This document shows, in pieces, positions 41,696-52,094 of a stretch of DNA of 64,000 nucleotides (its first letter is position 1; each line of letters starts with the position of its first letter). The position numbers and the translations under genes are program-made. The stretch is taken from NCBI GenBank assembly GCA_016748015.1, contig JAAOMT010000231.1, positions 3,837 to 67,836 on the forward strand, given 5' to 3'. Source of the DNA: Geosiphon pyriformis. Lineage: Eukaryota; Glomeromycota; Glomeromycetes; Archaeosporales; Geosiphonaceae. Under the pieces are notes generated by a model. The model saw nothing but the letters and a program-made list of their open reading frames with translations, ran no database searches and had not been told where the DNA came from.

Positions 41696-43045
41696 TTGGA
41701 GACTCTTACCATATCAAAAAACTGGTCTCCAAGTGAAAAACACCACTTACAACACCAATTAAAACAATATTTCATACACCAGAACAAAATCTATTATAAA
41801 AATCACAGAAAACCAAACCAGCCATTCAGATTAGTACAAGAGAATGAAAAAAAAACAATTTTATACAACATGCACACAGATCCATCTTCAGCACACTTGG
41901 AAAAAGAGGAAACAATTCAAAGAACCCTTGAACATTATTTTTGGCCTCACATGCAAAAAAACATTCGACAATATGTAGAATCTTGTGATAATTGTCAAAG
42001 AAAAGGAGGAACTCACTCCACAGAACCTCTAAATCCAATCAAAGTTGGACAACCTTTTGACAGAGTTGGAATTGATTTAGTCGGACCATTACCTATCACA
42101 ACCCAAGGAAATTATTATATTGTAGTTGCAGTGAATTATCTTATCAAATGGCCTGAAGCTAGAGCCATTCAAAGAGCAGATGCAAAATCAGTAGCAAATT
42201 TTATCTATGAAGACATTATCTGTAGACATGGATGCCCAATTGAACTCTTATCTGATCAAGGAACACATTTTGTGAACAACTTGATACAAGAAATTTGTGA
42301 ACAGTTCAATGTTAAAAGACTTCTATTATCACCTTATCACCCTCAAACAAATGGACTTATAGAATGTTTCAACAGAACATTGTGTGAATCTCTAGCCAAA
42401 GTCTCAACAGACTTTGAGCAGGAATGGGATATCTTTATTCCATCAGTGTTACTAGTATACAGAACACTAAAACAAGATACTACGAAACACACACCATTTG
42501 ATCTTACTTATGGAAGAACAGCAACATTACCAATTAATTTCACAGTAGAAACATACCCAGTGCAACCAATCAATGAAGAAAACTTTCAAGAGACACTCCA
42601 AAGAAGAGTCTACACTCTTCTTAATACACTGGAAGGAAAAAGAAAAATAGCAGCAACTCATATTGAACATTCCCAAGCTCAACAAAAAGAAAAACATGAC
42701 AACAAATTACCACCTATTACTAACGAATTTAAAGTTGGAAATAAAGTTTTCTTACACAGAACTAAGGCTGAAAAACAATGGAGTGGGAAATTTGAAAACA
42801 AATGGAATAGACCATTTTATATTCACGAAATTCTAGGCAATAGATTATATAAGTTAAGACTTGATGACAAAATATTAGCAAAAATTGCACATAGAGACAG
42901 ATTGAAACACTATCATTCCAGAAACAATTCTGAACCATTAATTCCACAAATTGGTACACATTCCCCTTTAATTAATTCTGAAGATATTCCCCGAAATTTA
43001 GAACCAATAATTATAATAGAACAACAACCAAACTTGAACACTTAA
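41696..43045 (+). CDS. integrase region of the Ty3/gypsy element, stop-free
   Basis: The longest intact stretch of the element, 449 codons. The Zn-binding HHCC module (H...SSAH...CDNCQRK), the catalytic core with DLVGPLP, LSDQGTHF and the Glu of NGLIECFNRTL, and a C-terminal module with VGNKVFLHRTKAEKQWSGKF and FYIHEILGNRLYKLRL are all present. The integrase part inserts cDNA into the genome. It is normally released from the polyprotein, so this frame is not an independent gene. The ATG at 41696 is internal. Confidence 0.85.
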   Translation: METLTISKNWSPSEKHHLQHQLKQYFIHQNKIYYKNHRKPNQPFRLVQENEKKTILYNMHTDPSSAHLEKEETIQRTLEHYFWPHMQKNIRQYVESCDNCQRKGGTHSTEPLNPIKVGQPFDRVGIDLVGPLPITTQGNYYIVVAVNYLIKWPEARAIQRADAKSVANFIYEDIICRHGCPIELLSDQGTHFVNNLIQEICEQFNVKRLLLSPYHPQTNGLIECFNRTLCESLAKVSTDFEQEWDIFIPSVLLVYRTLKQDTTKHTPFDLTYGRTATLPINFTVETYPVQPINEENFQETLQRRVYTLLNTLEGKRKIAATHIEHSQAQQKEKHDNKLPPITNEFKVGNKVFLHRTKAEKQWSGKFENKWNRPFYIHEILGNRLYKLRLDDKILAKIAHRDRLKHYHSRNNSEPLIPQIGTHSPLINSEDIPRNLEPIIIIEQQPNLNT

Positions 43046-43229
43046 ATTTTACAATAATTTTCTAATAAAAACACAAAGACAAAAATAGTAAATAATTACA
43101 AAACACCCAAACCCAAAAACAAATAAAAACCCCATATCCAAAAATAATTTTCTTTATTTTCTCTTTTCATAATTAGTCAATTTTATCATGATTATTCCCT
43201 GAAATATTCAACAAATATCCCAAAAATTA

Positions 43230-43868
43230 ATGTTAGCCTTGAAAATACTCTCTGACTTATCTATAACGATTAATGGAAGTCAAATTAATTACATTCAGAA
43301 AGAAACCACAGCTCCAGTAGCAAATCATTTACAAAACTATCACCCCTATAGAAGAAAAACAAGAAGTCACTCTGAGAATAGATTACCAAGACTTTTGAAG
43401 CAGACACTAGAAGAAAATCTTTTAATTGCCCCTATTGACATTTCACCAAATACTACAATGCAACAAAAACTTCTACTACTTCTTAATGAACAGAACAATA
43501 AACACACCCCTATTTATAAATACTTTCAAATTGGAAAAACACTTTATGAACAAAAACAGGAACTTGAAGCCACAAATCTCACTCCTGAAGTTATACAAAA
43601 ACAAATCCACAATGAATTTAAAACAGCAGCTGGACCAACAAACATTTGCTACAGACTTGTTTAATACTTGTGAAAATGTTTTACAAAATCCAATATTGCA
43701 ACCAATGAAAGTCCAATACATTGGCAAACTCACAGAACTGAAATTTCAACAATTTTCAGACCAGATTACTTCAATTATTTTAGATCACTATCTCAATATT
43801 ACAGATAGTGCTTGGACTTCGACAGAGCTCAATCTTGAGGAGGAGATTATGTTACCAGTAGAATTTTA
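43230..43868 (+). pseudogene. extra 3' ORF of unknown function between integrase and 3' LTR
   Basis: After the integrase stop, a second reading frame opens in a different register. It encodes MLALKILSDLSITINGSQIN and onward for about 130 codons, then appears to switch frame near 43620 and continue (KQQLDQQTFATDLFNTCENV) to a stop inside the LTR (LPVEF at 43853-43868). The product is hydrophilic, rich in Gln, Leu and Thr, with predicted helices. No transmembrane segment or envelope motif is seen, although the position is that of env in errantiviruses. Whether it is translated, spliced or relic is unknown. Confidence 0.45.
43834..43849 (+). other. putative polypurine tract
   Basis: TTGAGGAGGAGATTA lies directly before the 3' LTR. 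The GAGGAGGAGA core is the only purine run at this place and fits the plus-strand primer role. Confidence 0.6.
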
Positions 43869-44823
43869 GCTATTAATTAGCATGAAATTACCCTTATAAT
43901 TCCTATAATTCATTAGTATATTAATATCATTTCAAATTATCATTTATTATTTAATCAATTATCACATATCACGATTCAATTAAAATAATCTAATTAGTAT
44001 AACAGAAAGTAGGATGATCAAATTACACAATACCCTGAACTTTGTAACATTCAAAAATTCACCGAAATTTACAGAAATTTGCCAAAATTATGAATAGTTC
44101 ACCCAAATTAATCAATAGTTCAGTAAAATAACTTGTAGTTCATCAAAATGTATCTTTTGTTCACCAAAATTTGAGCAAAGAGAAAAAGTGCAAGTTTATA
44201 GACTAGTACTACAAAAAGTTGTATAAAAAAAGAGCTTTTCTCTTCTGGAAAATGTATCTTACTTTAGATTTATCTCTTAAAACCATTCCTATACACACAA
44301 AAAGAAATAAATATCAAATAATTCGAAAAAAAACCAAATTCTTTAATTATTGTACTTGGAAAATCCCCAAAACCCAACTAACATTTCGAAATTGATTAGC
44401 TACCAATTTCAGTAAACTGTTAGTGACTCCAGGTCTAGATAGAAAACGTTTCTCTTGACAAAAATTCTATTTCTTTTACATTTTTTTTCTTTTTTTTTTC
44501 TTTTTTTATTACAATCATTAGGATAGCCTACAGACAAGATTTCTGTAGAAGAGTTGACTTTCACAGCAAAGTAACTATACATTTTAGTAAGCTTCCAGAC
44601 AAGCAATTCCTGGAAAAGAGTTGACGTTTACTACAATGTAACTACATAAAGTAACTGGCACAGAATTGGCCATTCCACTTATAAGCCCAGCAGTTCAAAT
44701 TATAAGAGATAATTTGAAGATAAATTCAGTTATTGGAGGTTTAACTACTTCTAGAAAACGTGAATTCACAACAAACAGACATTAACAACATTCAAAAAAA
44801 GAGACCAAAAACCTCTAGTAACA
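43850..44823 (+). repeat. 3' LTR of the plus-strand Ty3/gypsy element
   Basis: 974 bp, TGTTACCAGTAG...CTCTAGTAACA. Nearly collinear with the 5' LTR, with scattered substitutions and about two fewer minisatellite units near 44050-44095. The number of differences argues against a very recent insertion, or reflects hypermutation. Confidence 0.9.
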
Positions 44824-47466
44824 TCATGGTTTTGGTGTAGAATATCTAACTTTCTTCCATCCTCTTGATTCTTCAAAAATCTCTTGTTTGGTTTTTTCAG
44901 CCCAATTGGATGTTGATCCAAGAGCCATGTAGGTTTCAGTAAGTGGCATTTTTTTCTCCTCTTCAAATTCAAATACTGGAGCTTTTTCTGATTGTTTGTT
45001 AAAGATACTACAGGTTGCAGGTACTATGGTATATTGTTCTTGGTATGAGATTTTAAGTTCTTGAGTTTCCCAGTTCAGGTTTGCATTGGCCTTGAAAAGC
45101 CAATCATTTCTGACTAGAGCTTGGTATTGGGGTGTATTCATAACAAGAACTTTAACTGGAATGGTGATTTCATCAATTGAAAAAGGAAAATCATCAATTT
45201 CTCCTATTGGAGTTTTCTTCATATCATCAGCTGTGACAATAACTGTTTGAGCTGGTCTGTCTACGTTTCGTTTGAGTTGTTGTATCAGCTGGTAAGTAAT
45301 GATACTTCTAGCTGATCCACTATCTAAGATTAAGCGAATGGATTTTCCTTCCATTGTAGCTTCTGTGTATATGGCAGTAATTGCTTTCTGTTCATTGACT
45401 GCTGCATTATTAAACAGAAATGGTGATTCATTTGCTTCAAATTCAAATGGAAATATATCTGACAGATTAGCATTTTGGGCAATTTGAGCTGGTGGAATAG
45501 TGTGGTTGGAAGAGTTTGATCTTAGTGCTGCAACTTCATCTTCAGAAAGTGCAGTTTGTTGAAAATCCGATTCCTTTGGTATTGTAAGATAACTGGGTTG
45601 AGTATGATAGTAATTGGGTCTTTGCTGACCCGAATTTTGGGGAACCAACTGGTTATTTTGATTGATTCTGTTGTGGTTATTCTGCAATTGATTTTGGGAT
45701 GTGAATTGGTTATGTTGAACCAATTTTCTTGCTGGTACTTGATATTGTTGAGTGGGTAGTGTCTGATATAGCTGAATTGGTAAAGGTTGCTGATATTGTT
45801 GCTGCATTGATTGTGGAGCTGGTGGATAGTAGTTTTGATTTTGTGGTCTTGGTAAATAATAGGTTGGTAATGGAGATTGGTAATAAGATTGTTGTGGTAA
45901 AGAGTAATACTGATTACTCCTGTTTTGTTGGTCTCTTTGCAATTTCCTACAATCTCGTTTCCAGTGTCCTGGAATTCCACAATAATGACAATTTTGAGAT
46001 TGGTTGTTAGATGGTAATCTAAAATTGTTTTGGTTGTATCATTGTGGTAGTTGATATCTTTGTGGTTGTTGCTGCTGTTGTTGTTAGTTTGTAAAATAGC
46101 TTTCAACTTTCTTTGTGAATTGGTCTATCTTTTCTTCAGCTGTTGAGCTGGTTTCTCCAATTGCAAGGTTTACAAGCTTGGTGTGATTTGCTTCTTCTAT
46201 TGCTATTTCATAGCTCTTTGCATGTCTAATAGCAGTTGCTAAGTCTGCTGGAGCATGTGGACAGACTTTCTTAATCAGTTTGTCTTTTAATCCTGCTATA
46301 AACTGATCCAGAATTTGAGCATCAGAATAGTAGTTATTGGTTTCCAATTGTCGGATTTGTCTAAGAAGTTTGTTAAATCTTCTAAGATAAGTCATAACAG
46401 ATTCAGATGTTTCTTGTTTGATATTGTGAAAGCAGTTTCTGAGAGTGATAGAGGTATTGTTGTCGGTAAATTGTTGTAGAAAAGCATCTTTGAATGCTTG
46501 TCAGTTTTCAAATAGTTCTTCTAAATTTTTAAACCATTCTTCTGTTGTTCCTTGGAGAAAGTAGGGAATTGCTTTGAGCATTCTTGCTGCAATCCAACCA
46601 TTTGCGTCTCCTGCTTTTTGAACCTTGTTAAGCCATTTTTGAGGACTGGTATCATTGTTTTCACCAGTGAATTCTGGGATTTTTGCAATGTAAACAGTTG
46701 CCATTTCTTCTTTGTTTTTTGTAATTTCTTCTGGTTCTGATTCAGTTTCTTTACTTTCCAAGCTTTTTGAGTGATTACTTTCATTTTCCCATAAGTAATC
46801 AATGATATTGGCACTTGTTGATATTGGTTCCTGCTGTTGAATAGGATTTCTAGGTGACTGAAAATCCTTTGGTCTGGAGAAACGGCTAAGTGGTGAACTT
46901 GGTGTTTGTGGTTGAATAAGTGAAATTGGAAATAATGTAATAGAAAGTGGTAATTTGATACTGGTTCCTTGTTCAGGTGTTTGCAAGTGTTTGGCAGTTG
47001 TTTTTTGTAGTGTTAAAGTGTTTGGAGTGGTTCTTGAGTATTGCTTCAATCTTTGTTTGTCTTTGTTGCTTGTTTCTGTCTCTGATTCAAAGTCAAAAGA
47101 GTATTTAGACTGTACTGGATATTTTTCTTTACAATACTCAATAATATTAAAATTAAGTTCTTGGAAGTAGGTAGCAAGTGTTTTACTGTTCAGGTCTTCT
47201 GTTCCCAATTGTGAATAGTACACTAAATTATTGTAGAGATTGCTTCTAACTTCTGAAATATTGTAGTTTCCAAAAAGATAATTGTTGATGCGGTTTTCAA
47301 TGTATTGATATACTGATTTCTTTACAACTTCAATTCCGTCTGAAATGTTGAATTTTTGCTTGCAGTGAGTGTAAATTGACTGGTAATACTTTAGAGTTGT
47401 TGTGTCTGGTGTGGTTGCTACTTTGAATTTGTTGTTGCTGTGTTATTTTCGTGAAAGAGCACTAAA
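44824..47466 (-). pseudogene. truncated inverted Ty3/gypsy copy: gag-protease only
   Basis: The minus strand reads gag (from about 47440), the gag core, zinc knuckle CHYCGIPGHWKRDC and protease, then stops abruptly at 44824. That point corresponds to about 38573 of the plus copy, just before the Cys-rich region. Long frames are 47223-46501, 46395-46084 and 45942-44824, all in one register and separated by stops. Unlike the plus copy, the protease keeps its catalytic DSG (45316-45324). RT, RNase H and integrase are missing, so it is non-autonomous. Confidence 0.88.
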
Positions 47467-48438
47467 TGTTACCAGAGGTTTTTGGTCTCTTTTCTTAAAT
47501 GTTGGTAATGTTGTTTTGCTGTGAATTCACGTTCTCATAAAGTAGTTGAACCTCCAATAACTGAATTTATCTTCAAATTATCTTCTATAATTTGAACTTG
47601 CTGGGCTTATAAGTGGAATGGCCAATTTTGTGCCAGTTACTTTATGTAGTTACATTGTAGTAAATGTTAACTTTTTCTCAGGAATTGCTCATCTGGAAGC
47701 TTACTAAAATGTATAGTTACTTTGCTGTGAAAGTCAACTCTTCTACAGAAATCTTGTCTGTAGGCTACCCTAATAATTGTAATAAGAAAAGAAAAGAAAA
47801 ATAAAAGAAATGTAAAAGAAATAGAATTTTGTTAAGAAAAACGTTTTCTATCCAGGCCTGGAGTCACTAACAGTTTACTGAAATTGGTAGCTAATCAATT
47901 TCAAAACGTTAGTTGGGTTTTGAGGATTTTTCAAGTGCAATAATTTAAAGAATTTGGTTTTTTGAATTATTTGATATTTATTTCTTTTTGTGTATATAGG
48001 AATGGTTCTAAGTAATAAATCTAAAGTAAGATACATTTTCCAGAAGAAAAAAGCTCTTCTTTTATACAACTTGTTGTAGTACTAGTCTATGAACTTGCAC
48101 TTTTTCTCTTTGCTTAAATTTCAGCAAACTAAAGATACATTTTGATGAACTACAAGTTATTTCACTGAACTATTGATTAATTTGGGTGAACTATTCATAA
48201 TTTCGGCGAATTTTTGTAAATTTCGGCAAATTTTTGAATGTTACAAAGTTCAGGGTATTGTGTAATTTGATCATCCTACTTTCTGTTATACTAATTAGAT
48301 TATTTTAATTGAATTGTGATATGTGATAATTGATTAAATAATAAATGATAATTTGAAATAATATTAATATACTAATGAATTATAGGAATTATAAGAGTAA
48401 TTTCATGCTAATTAATAGCTAAAATTCTACTGGTAACA
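47467..48438 (-). repeat. 5' LTR of the inverted Ty3/gypsy copy
   Basis: 972 bp in minus orientation, inverted relative to the other two, with intact TGTTACC and GGTAACA ends and about two minisatellite units. Confidence 0.88.
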
Positions 48439-48439
48439 A

Positions 48440-48639
48440 CGTTTATTACAATGTAACTACATAAAGTAACTGGCAAGGAATTGGTCATTCCACTTATAAG
48501 CTCAGCAAGTTCAAATTATAGAAGATAATTTGAAGATAAATTCAGTTATTGGAGGTTCAACTACTTCTAAAAAACGTGAATTTGCAACCAACAGACATTT
48601 ACAATATTCAAAAAAAGAGACCAAAAACCTCTGGTAACA
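48440..48639 (+). repeat. partial LTR, 3' 200 bp only
   Basis: Matches the last 200 bp of the plus LTR (GTTTATTACAATGTAACTAC onward to CTGGTAACA). Its left edge abuts the inverted LTR, with two extra bases between them. Confidence 0.85.
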
Positions 48640-49689
48640 GTGCCTAATTATATAATATTAATGACTAATATATGTAATAACTAATAAAAATTATGAGTTT
48701 CAACTATAACAATATTAATTTTTGGCCAATTTTTACTAATTTAAAAATAAAATAAAACATGGTTTTATATATATTTTTAATTAATTAACTTATTAAATTA
48801 TTTAATTTTAAAGATTAAATTAATTAAATAAAAATTGAATTTACATTTTTTTTGTTTTTTAATATTATTATTTTTGGTAATACTTAAAATAAAATTACTA
48901 ATTATTAAAAATTTGCTAAATAAGTCTTTATTTTAGTGTTTAATATCTTTTTATTAATATTGTTTTTTAATTTATATATATTTTATTAATATAAAACTAT
49001 TTTATGTAAATTTTATTTATTAATTTATTTTAAATACTATTTTTTAAGTTAAGTTTAAAAGTTTATTTTTTTTTTACTATTATTTTTTTATATAATATGT
49101 TTAAAAATATATCTGCTGCTAATATAAAAATGATTTTTGGTATTTTTGGTAAAATTATTTAAATTATTATAAAATTTGTTAGTATTTGGTAATATATTAT
49201 TCTGTATTTAAATTTTTTAATACAGTTATACTATTTTTATTTCCTAATAAATAAAAATAATATATTAAAATTTTTTTATATTAAAAAAGATTATTTTTTT
49301 ATAATATGTTTAAAACCAAATTAATTGATTTTTATTTTGGTTATATTGCTTTTAAAACAGTAATTTGGTTTTTTAAATTAATAATTATATATGTTTTATT
49401 TTTTATTTTATTAATTTTATTTAATAATTATAATATATTATTATAATTTTTGGTTTTAAAAGAGATTTAAATATTGTTATTAAAATTAATATTTTAAAAA
49501 ATTGTTATATTTGGTAAAAACTTTTAATTATTAATATTATTTTAAATATTAAAATTCAGATTATTTAATTAAAAATTACAAAATATTAATATATTTTTTT
49601 CTAAGTTTTTATTTAAGTTTGTAATTAATTTTAAAGTTTTTAAAAAACAAATTAAATCAGTAAAAATTCAATATGTAAAATTAGTTTAT

Positions 49690-49812
49690 AAATATCTTAG
49701 TTAATAATTAGATTAATGATTAGATTAATAATTAAGTCATAATTAAGTCATAATTAAGTCATAATTAAGTCAATAATTATATTAATAATTAATTTTAAAA
49801 ATAAGATAACTA
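49690..49812. repeat. AT-rich tandem motif block (TCATAATTAAG x4)
   Basis: Variants of TTAATAATTAGATTAATGA pass into four near-perfect TCATAATTAAG units and end in TTAAAAATAAGAT. Related to the block at 34785-34916. Confidence 0.7.
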
Positions 49813-50082
49813 ATTAATAATATTAGTATAATTTAATAAGTATTGTTTTTTATTCAAAAATTTTATTAATACAAAATAATTGTTTAATTATTATGTTAAA
49901 TTAAAGCAGTTATATTAATAATTAAATTGGTTTAATTAGAATAGTTATTATTATTACTTAATAATAAGTTTGAAAAAAATATTAATATTTTAATAATTTA
50001 CTCTTTTATAATATATTATAATCAAATTTATTTAATTAAAGTATTTAATAAGTTAATTATATATATTATAATTTTTTTTGTT

Positions 50083-50093
50083 GTATAATTAAA
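50083..50093. repeat. target-site duplication, left copy
   Basis: GTATAATTAAA, repeated exactly at 56914-56924. It marks the left end of the LINE insertion. Confidence 0.8.
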
Positions 50094-50174
50094 AAAACAA
50101 AACTTCTTTCTCTCTTACCTCCTAAAATCCTCAAAAAGCATATTTCGAAAGAAGTTTTTTTCTGCTATTTCATA

Positions 50175-52094
50175 TTGTCTTCCATCACTTTACAAGAAAC
50201 AAATCCTTTTGTTATTGACCTGGCTGCTCCCATGAGTGGTACTGGTGCTAAAAAAAGGTCGACCAGAGTTCCAACTTCTGGTTCAGTTAGTAGTAATTCA
50301 AGTTATAAGGTCAAGAAACCTCCTGGTGGTGCTAAGCTATCAAGTAGTGGTGTGGCTCTCAAAGATAGTGGATCTGATCAAGTAATTGGGCAGTTTAATA
50401 GCATGGATACTGATGGGGAGACTTTTGAAAGTGAAAAAGTATCCAATTCTAAGATGAATACACCCCAAGCCAAGCGTTTCAATAATAGTGCAATTGTTGA
50501 CTCTCCTCTCGGCTCTATTAATTTTGACATGGAAGAGAAAGAGGAGGTTTCTCTTCCCCCTTATAAGTTTTTTTCTTTGGATAAGACGTGGATTGATCCC
50601 AAAATCATTAAAACTCAGGTGGAAGTGGCTGTAAAAAAATCTTTTGCTTTAGACATCAATTTTTCGGCTGTGAAAAGAAAATCGGCAATGACCAAAACTC
50701 ACATCATAAGAAAATTATTTTCAAGAATCAATGGTTTTGGGGGGACCACTACCCCCTCAAAATTTGAAGAAATCATCAAATCTACCTTCATCTCTGAAGC
50801 AAACATAGAAAAAGCCATCTCATTGGCCAGAGAAAATGACATCATAGTAAACAGCAATCTTAAGAGACAAGAAATTAGGTCAGATTGGGCTGTGGTGATC
50901 AAAGAAATTCTCATGGACATGCCAAAGGATATGATCATCACCACAGTGTCTGAATTTGGGGAAATTAAATCAATCAAAATTCAGCTGATCGGCATGTGGC
51001 AGAAAGCTGTGGTGGAATTTGCCGAACTAAGACAGACAGAGCAATTGGCTTCAAAATGGTTCTTCTTAATTGGAAAAAATTCAGTTCGTGTGGCCATGAC
51101 CATGAGAGATCATGATACATAGGCTTCAAGAGATTGGTTTAAAGCACTGTTGTTTACTTTGCTAATGGGAACAACTATGCACGATTTTGGCAATCTTTTG
51201 GAGAAGGCCAGTGGAAAAACTTGTATCATCAATCATTCATTGGAAACTGGCAATAGATTTCATTGTGCTGTGGTCTGTTTTGAATTTGATGAAGCTATGA
51301 AATCAGCTTTTCGCATGGAACCAATCTTTGGTGGTGTGAAACTCTCATGGGCTAGGTTAAATTTAGTTTATTGTGAACAGTATGGGAAGTTTGGTCATTC
51401 TGCCTTGGAATGTGATGCTGAAGTTGTGTCAGCTTCTCAGTCGCCTAAGTCATTTAAAAAGCCCGCTAACTTGAATACTCGTCTACAGTTGGCCAAATTA
51501 TATGCTAAAAAGAAGATTCCAATCTCTTGTCCTGTTGCTTTTAGAGGCAAATCCTGGGCCCAAGTGGTCTCAATCGCTTCAGCCTCTTATGGTTCTCATG
51601 ATGGCTCTGGTTCTGGTTCTATGCCCTTTGGTGCTTCAAGTTCTGGTGGTACCTCTCCCTCTCTTTCTATGGTTAATTTCCTCTTGGGTACACATTTGGC
51701 ACGTTTGGAACGCTCTGTGGAGCTCTTATCTGATCAAATTTTGAACATTCTTCTTCATCTTAACAATCTCAGTTTGGTGCCTTTGGCTCTTCATTCTAGT
51801 GTGATTCCTTCTGTAAGTACTTCTCACCCATCTGTCTCTGATTCTCTTATGGTTGCTGACGCTAACTTGGGTTCCAATATGGTGTTAGATGTTCCTTTGA
51901 TTCAGCCTATTTTTCTCTCTTCTGGCAATAACAATTCTTAATTGAGCCTGAGCAGTTTCAAGGTGCTAACTTCTAAAGTTGGCATTTTAGAGTCAAAGCT
52001 GGTTGTCCTCGATGCTTCCATTGGCTCAATTTTGGCAAAGTTAGAGCAAATGTGTACTGGTTCGGGTCCTCTGGTTCTCTCCTCATCTCAATGA
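50175..52094 (+). pseudogene. LINE ORF1 protein (RNA-binding, CCHC-like)
   Basis: One register of 640 codons with premature stops at 51120-51122 (TAG) and 51939-51941 (TAA), ending TGA at 52092-52094. The N-terminal 110 residues are Ser/Gly/Lys-rich. A mixed alpha/beta region follows, with an RRM-like stretch ending FGEIKSIKIQLIGMWQKAVV (about 50950-51020) and FCLIGK-like WFFLIGKNSVRV. A zinc knuckle reads CEQYGKFGHSALEC (51372-51413), with its second Cys changed to Tyr. The C-terminal part has heptad-like Leu spacing (LARLERSVELLSDQILNILL). By analogy with other LINEs it would coat the element RNA. The ORF1 stop overlaps the ORF2 start as ATGA. Confidence 0.8.

Larger units (their letters stand above)
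35978..43045 (+). pseudogene. gag-pol polyprotein with dUTPase domain (Ty3/gypsy), interrupted by stops
   Basis: One reading register runs through the whole 7068 nt without any frame change, but with more than a dozen internal stops. Domains in order: gag N-terminal region; retrotransposon gag core (36690-37290); CCHC zinc knuckle CHYCGISGHWKQDC (about 37409-37450); aspartic protease (about 38010-38330); Cys-rich CxxC pairs (about 38602-38710 and 39176-39205); dUTPase (about 39386-39754); a linker domain; reverse transcriptase (about 40380-40930); RNase H (about 41200-41590); integrase (41870-42900). Catalytic damage is visible: protease DSG reads NSE at 38078-38086, RT YLDD reads YLDN at 40790-40801, and the RNase H first Asp reads Asn (LATNAL). 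Integrase keeps its HHCC and DDE residues. Most stops look like CAA-to-TAA, CGA-to-TGA or TGG-to-TAG changes. The copy cannot encode its own replication. Confidence 0.9.
34931..48639. mobile_element. composite of two Ty3/gypsy LTR retrotransposons plus LTR fragment
   Basis: Order: plus LTR 34931-35932, plus internal 35933-43849, plus LTR 43850-44823, inverted internal fragment 44824-47466, inverted LTR 47467-48438, then a 200-bp plus-oriented LTR 3' fragment 48440-48639. All LTR copies share TGTTACCAG...GGTAACA-type ends and long identical stretches. The left flank ends ...AAGATGC and the right flank begins GTGCCTAATT. Joined, the flanks resemble the AT-repeat paralogue near 49800-49825 (AAGATAACTAATTAATAATA), so one insertion event for the whole composite is possible. 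Confidence 0.8.
48640..50093. other. AT-rich block between LTR composite and LINE
   Basis: Extremely AT-rich, with no coding sequence. It contains a degenerate AT tandem block at 49690-49812 with four copies of an 11-bp TCATAATTAAG unit. The end, 50083-50093, is the left target-site duplication of the LINE. Confidence 0.6.

Noticed and set aside
34931-48438. Plus LTR element nested inside the inverted one
   Set aside because: The missing half of the inverted element would have to lie left of 34931, where there is only AT-rich sequence.
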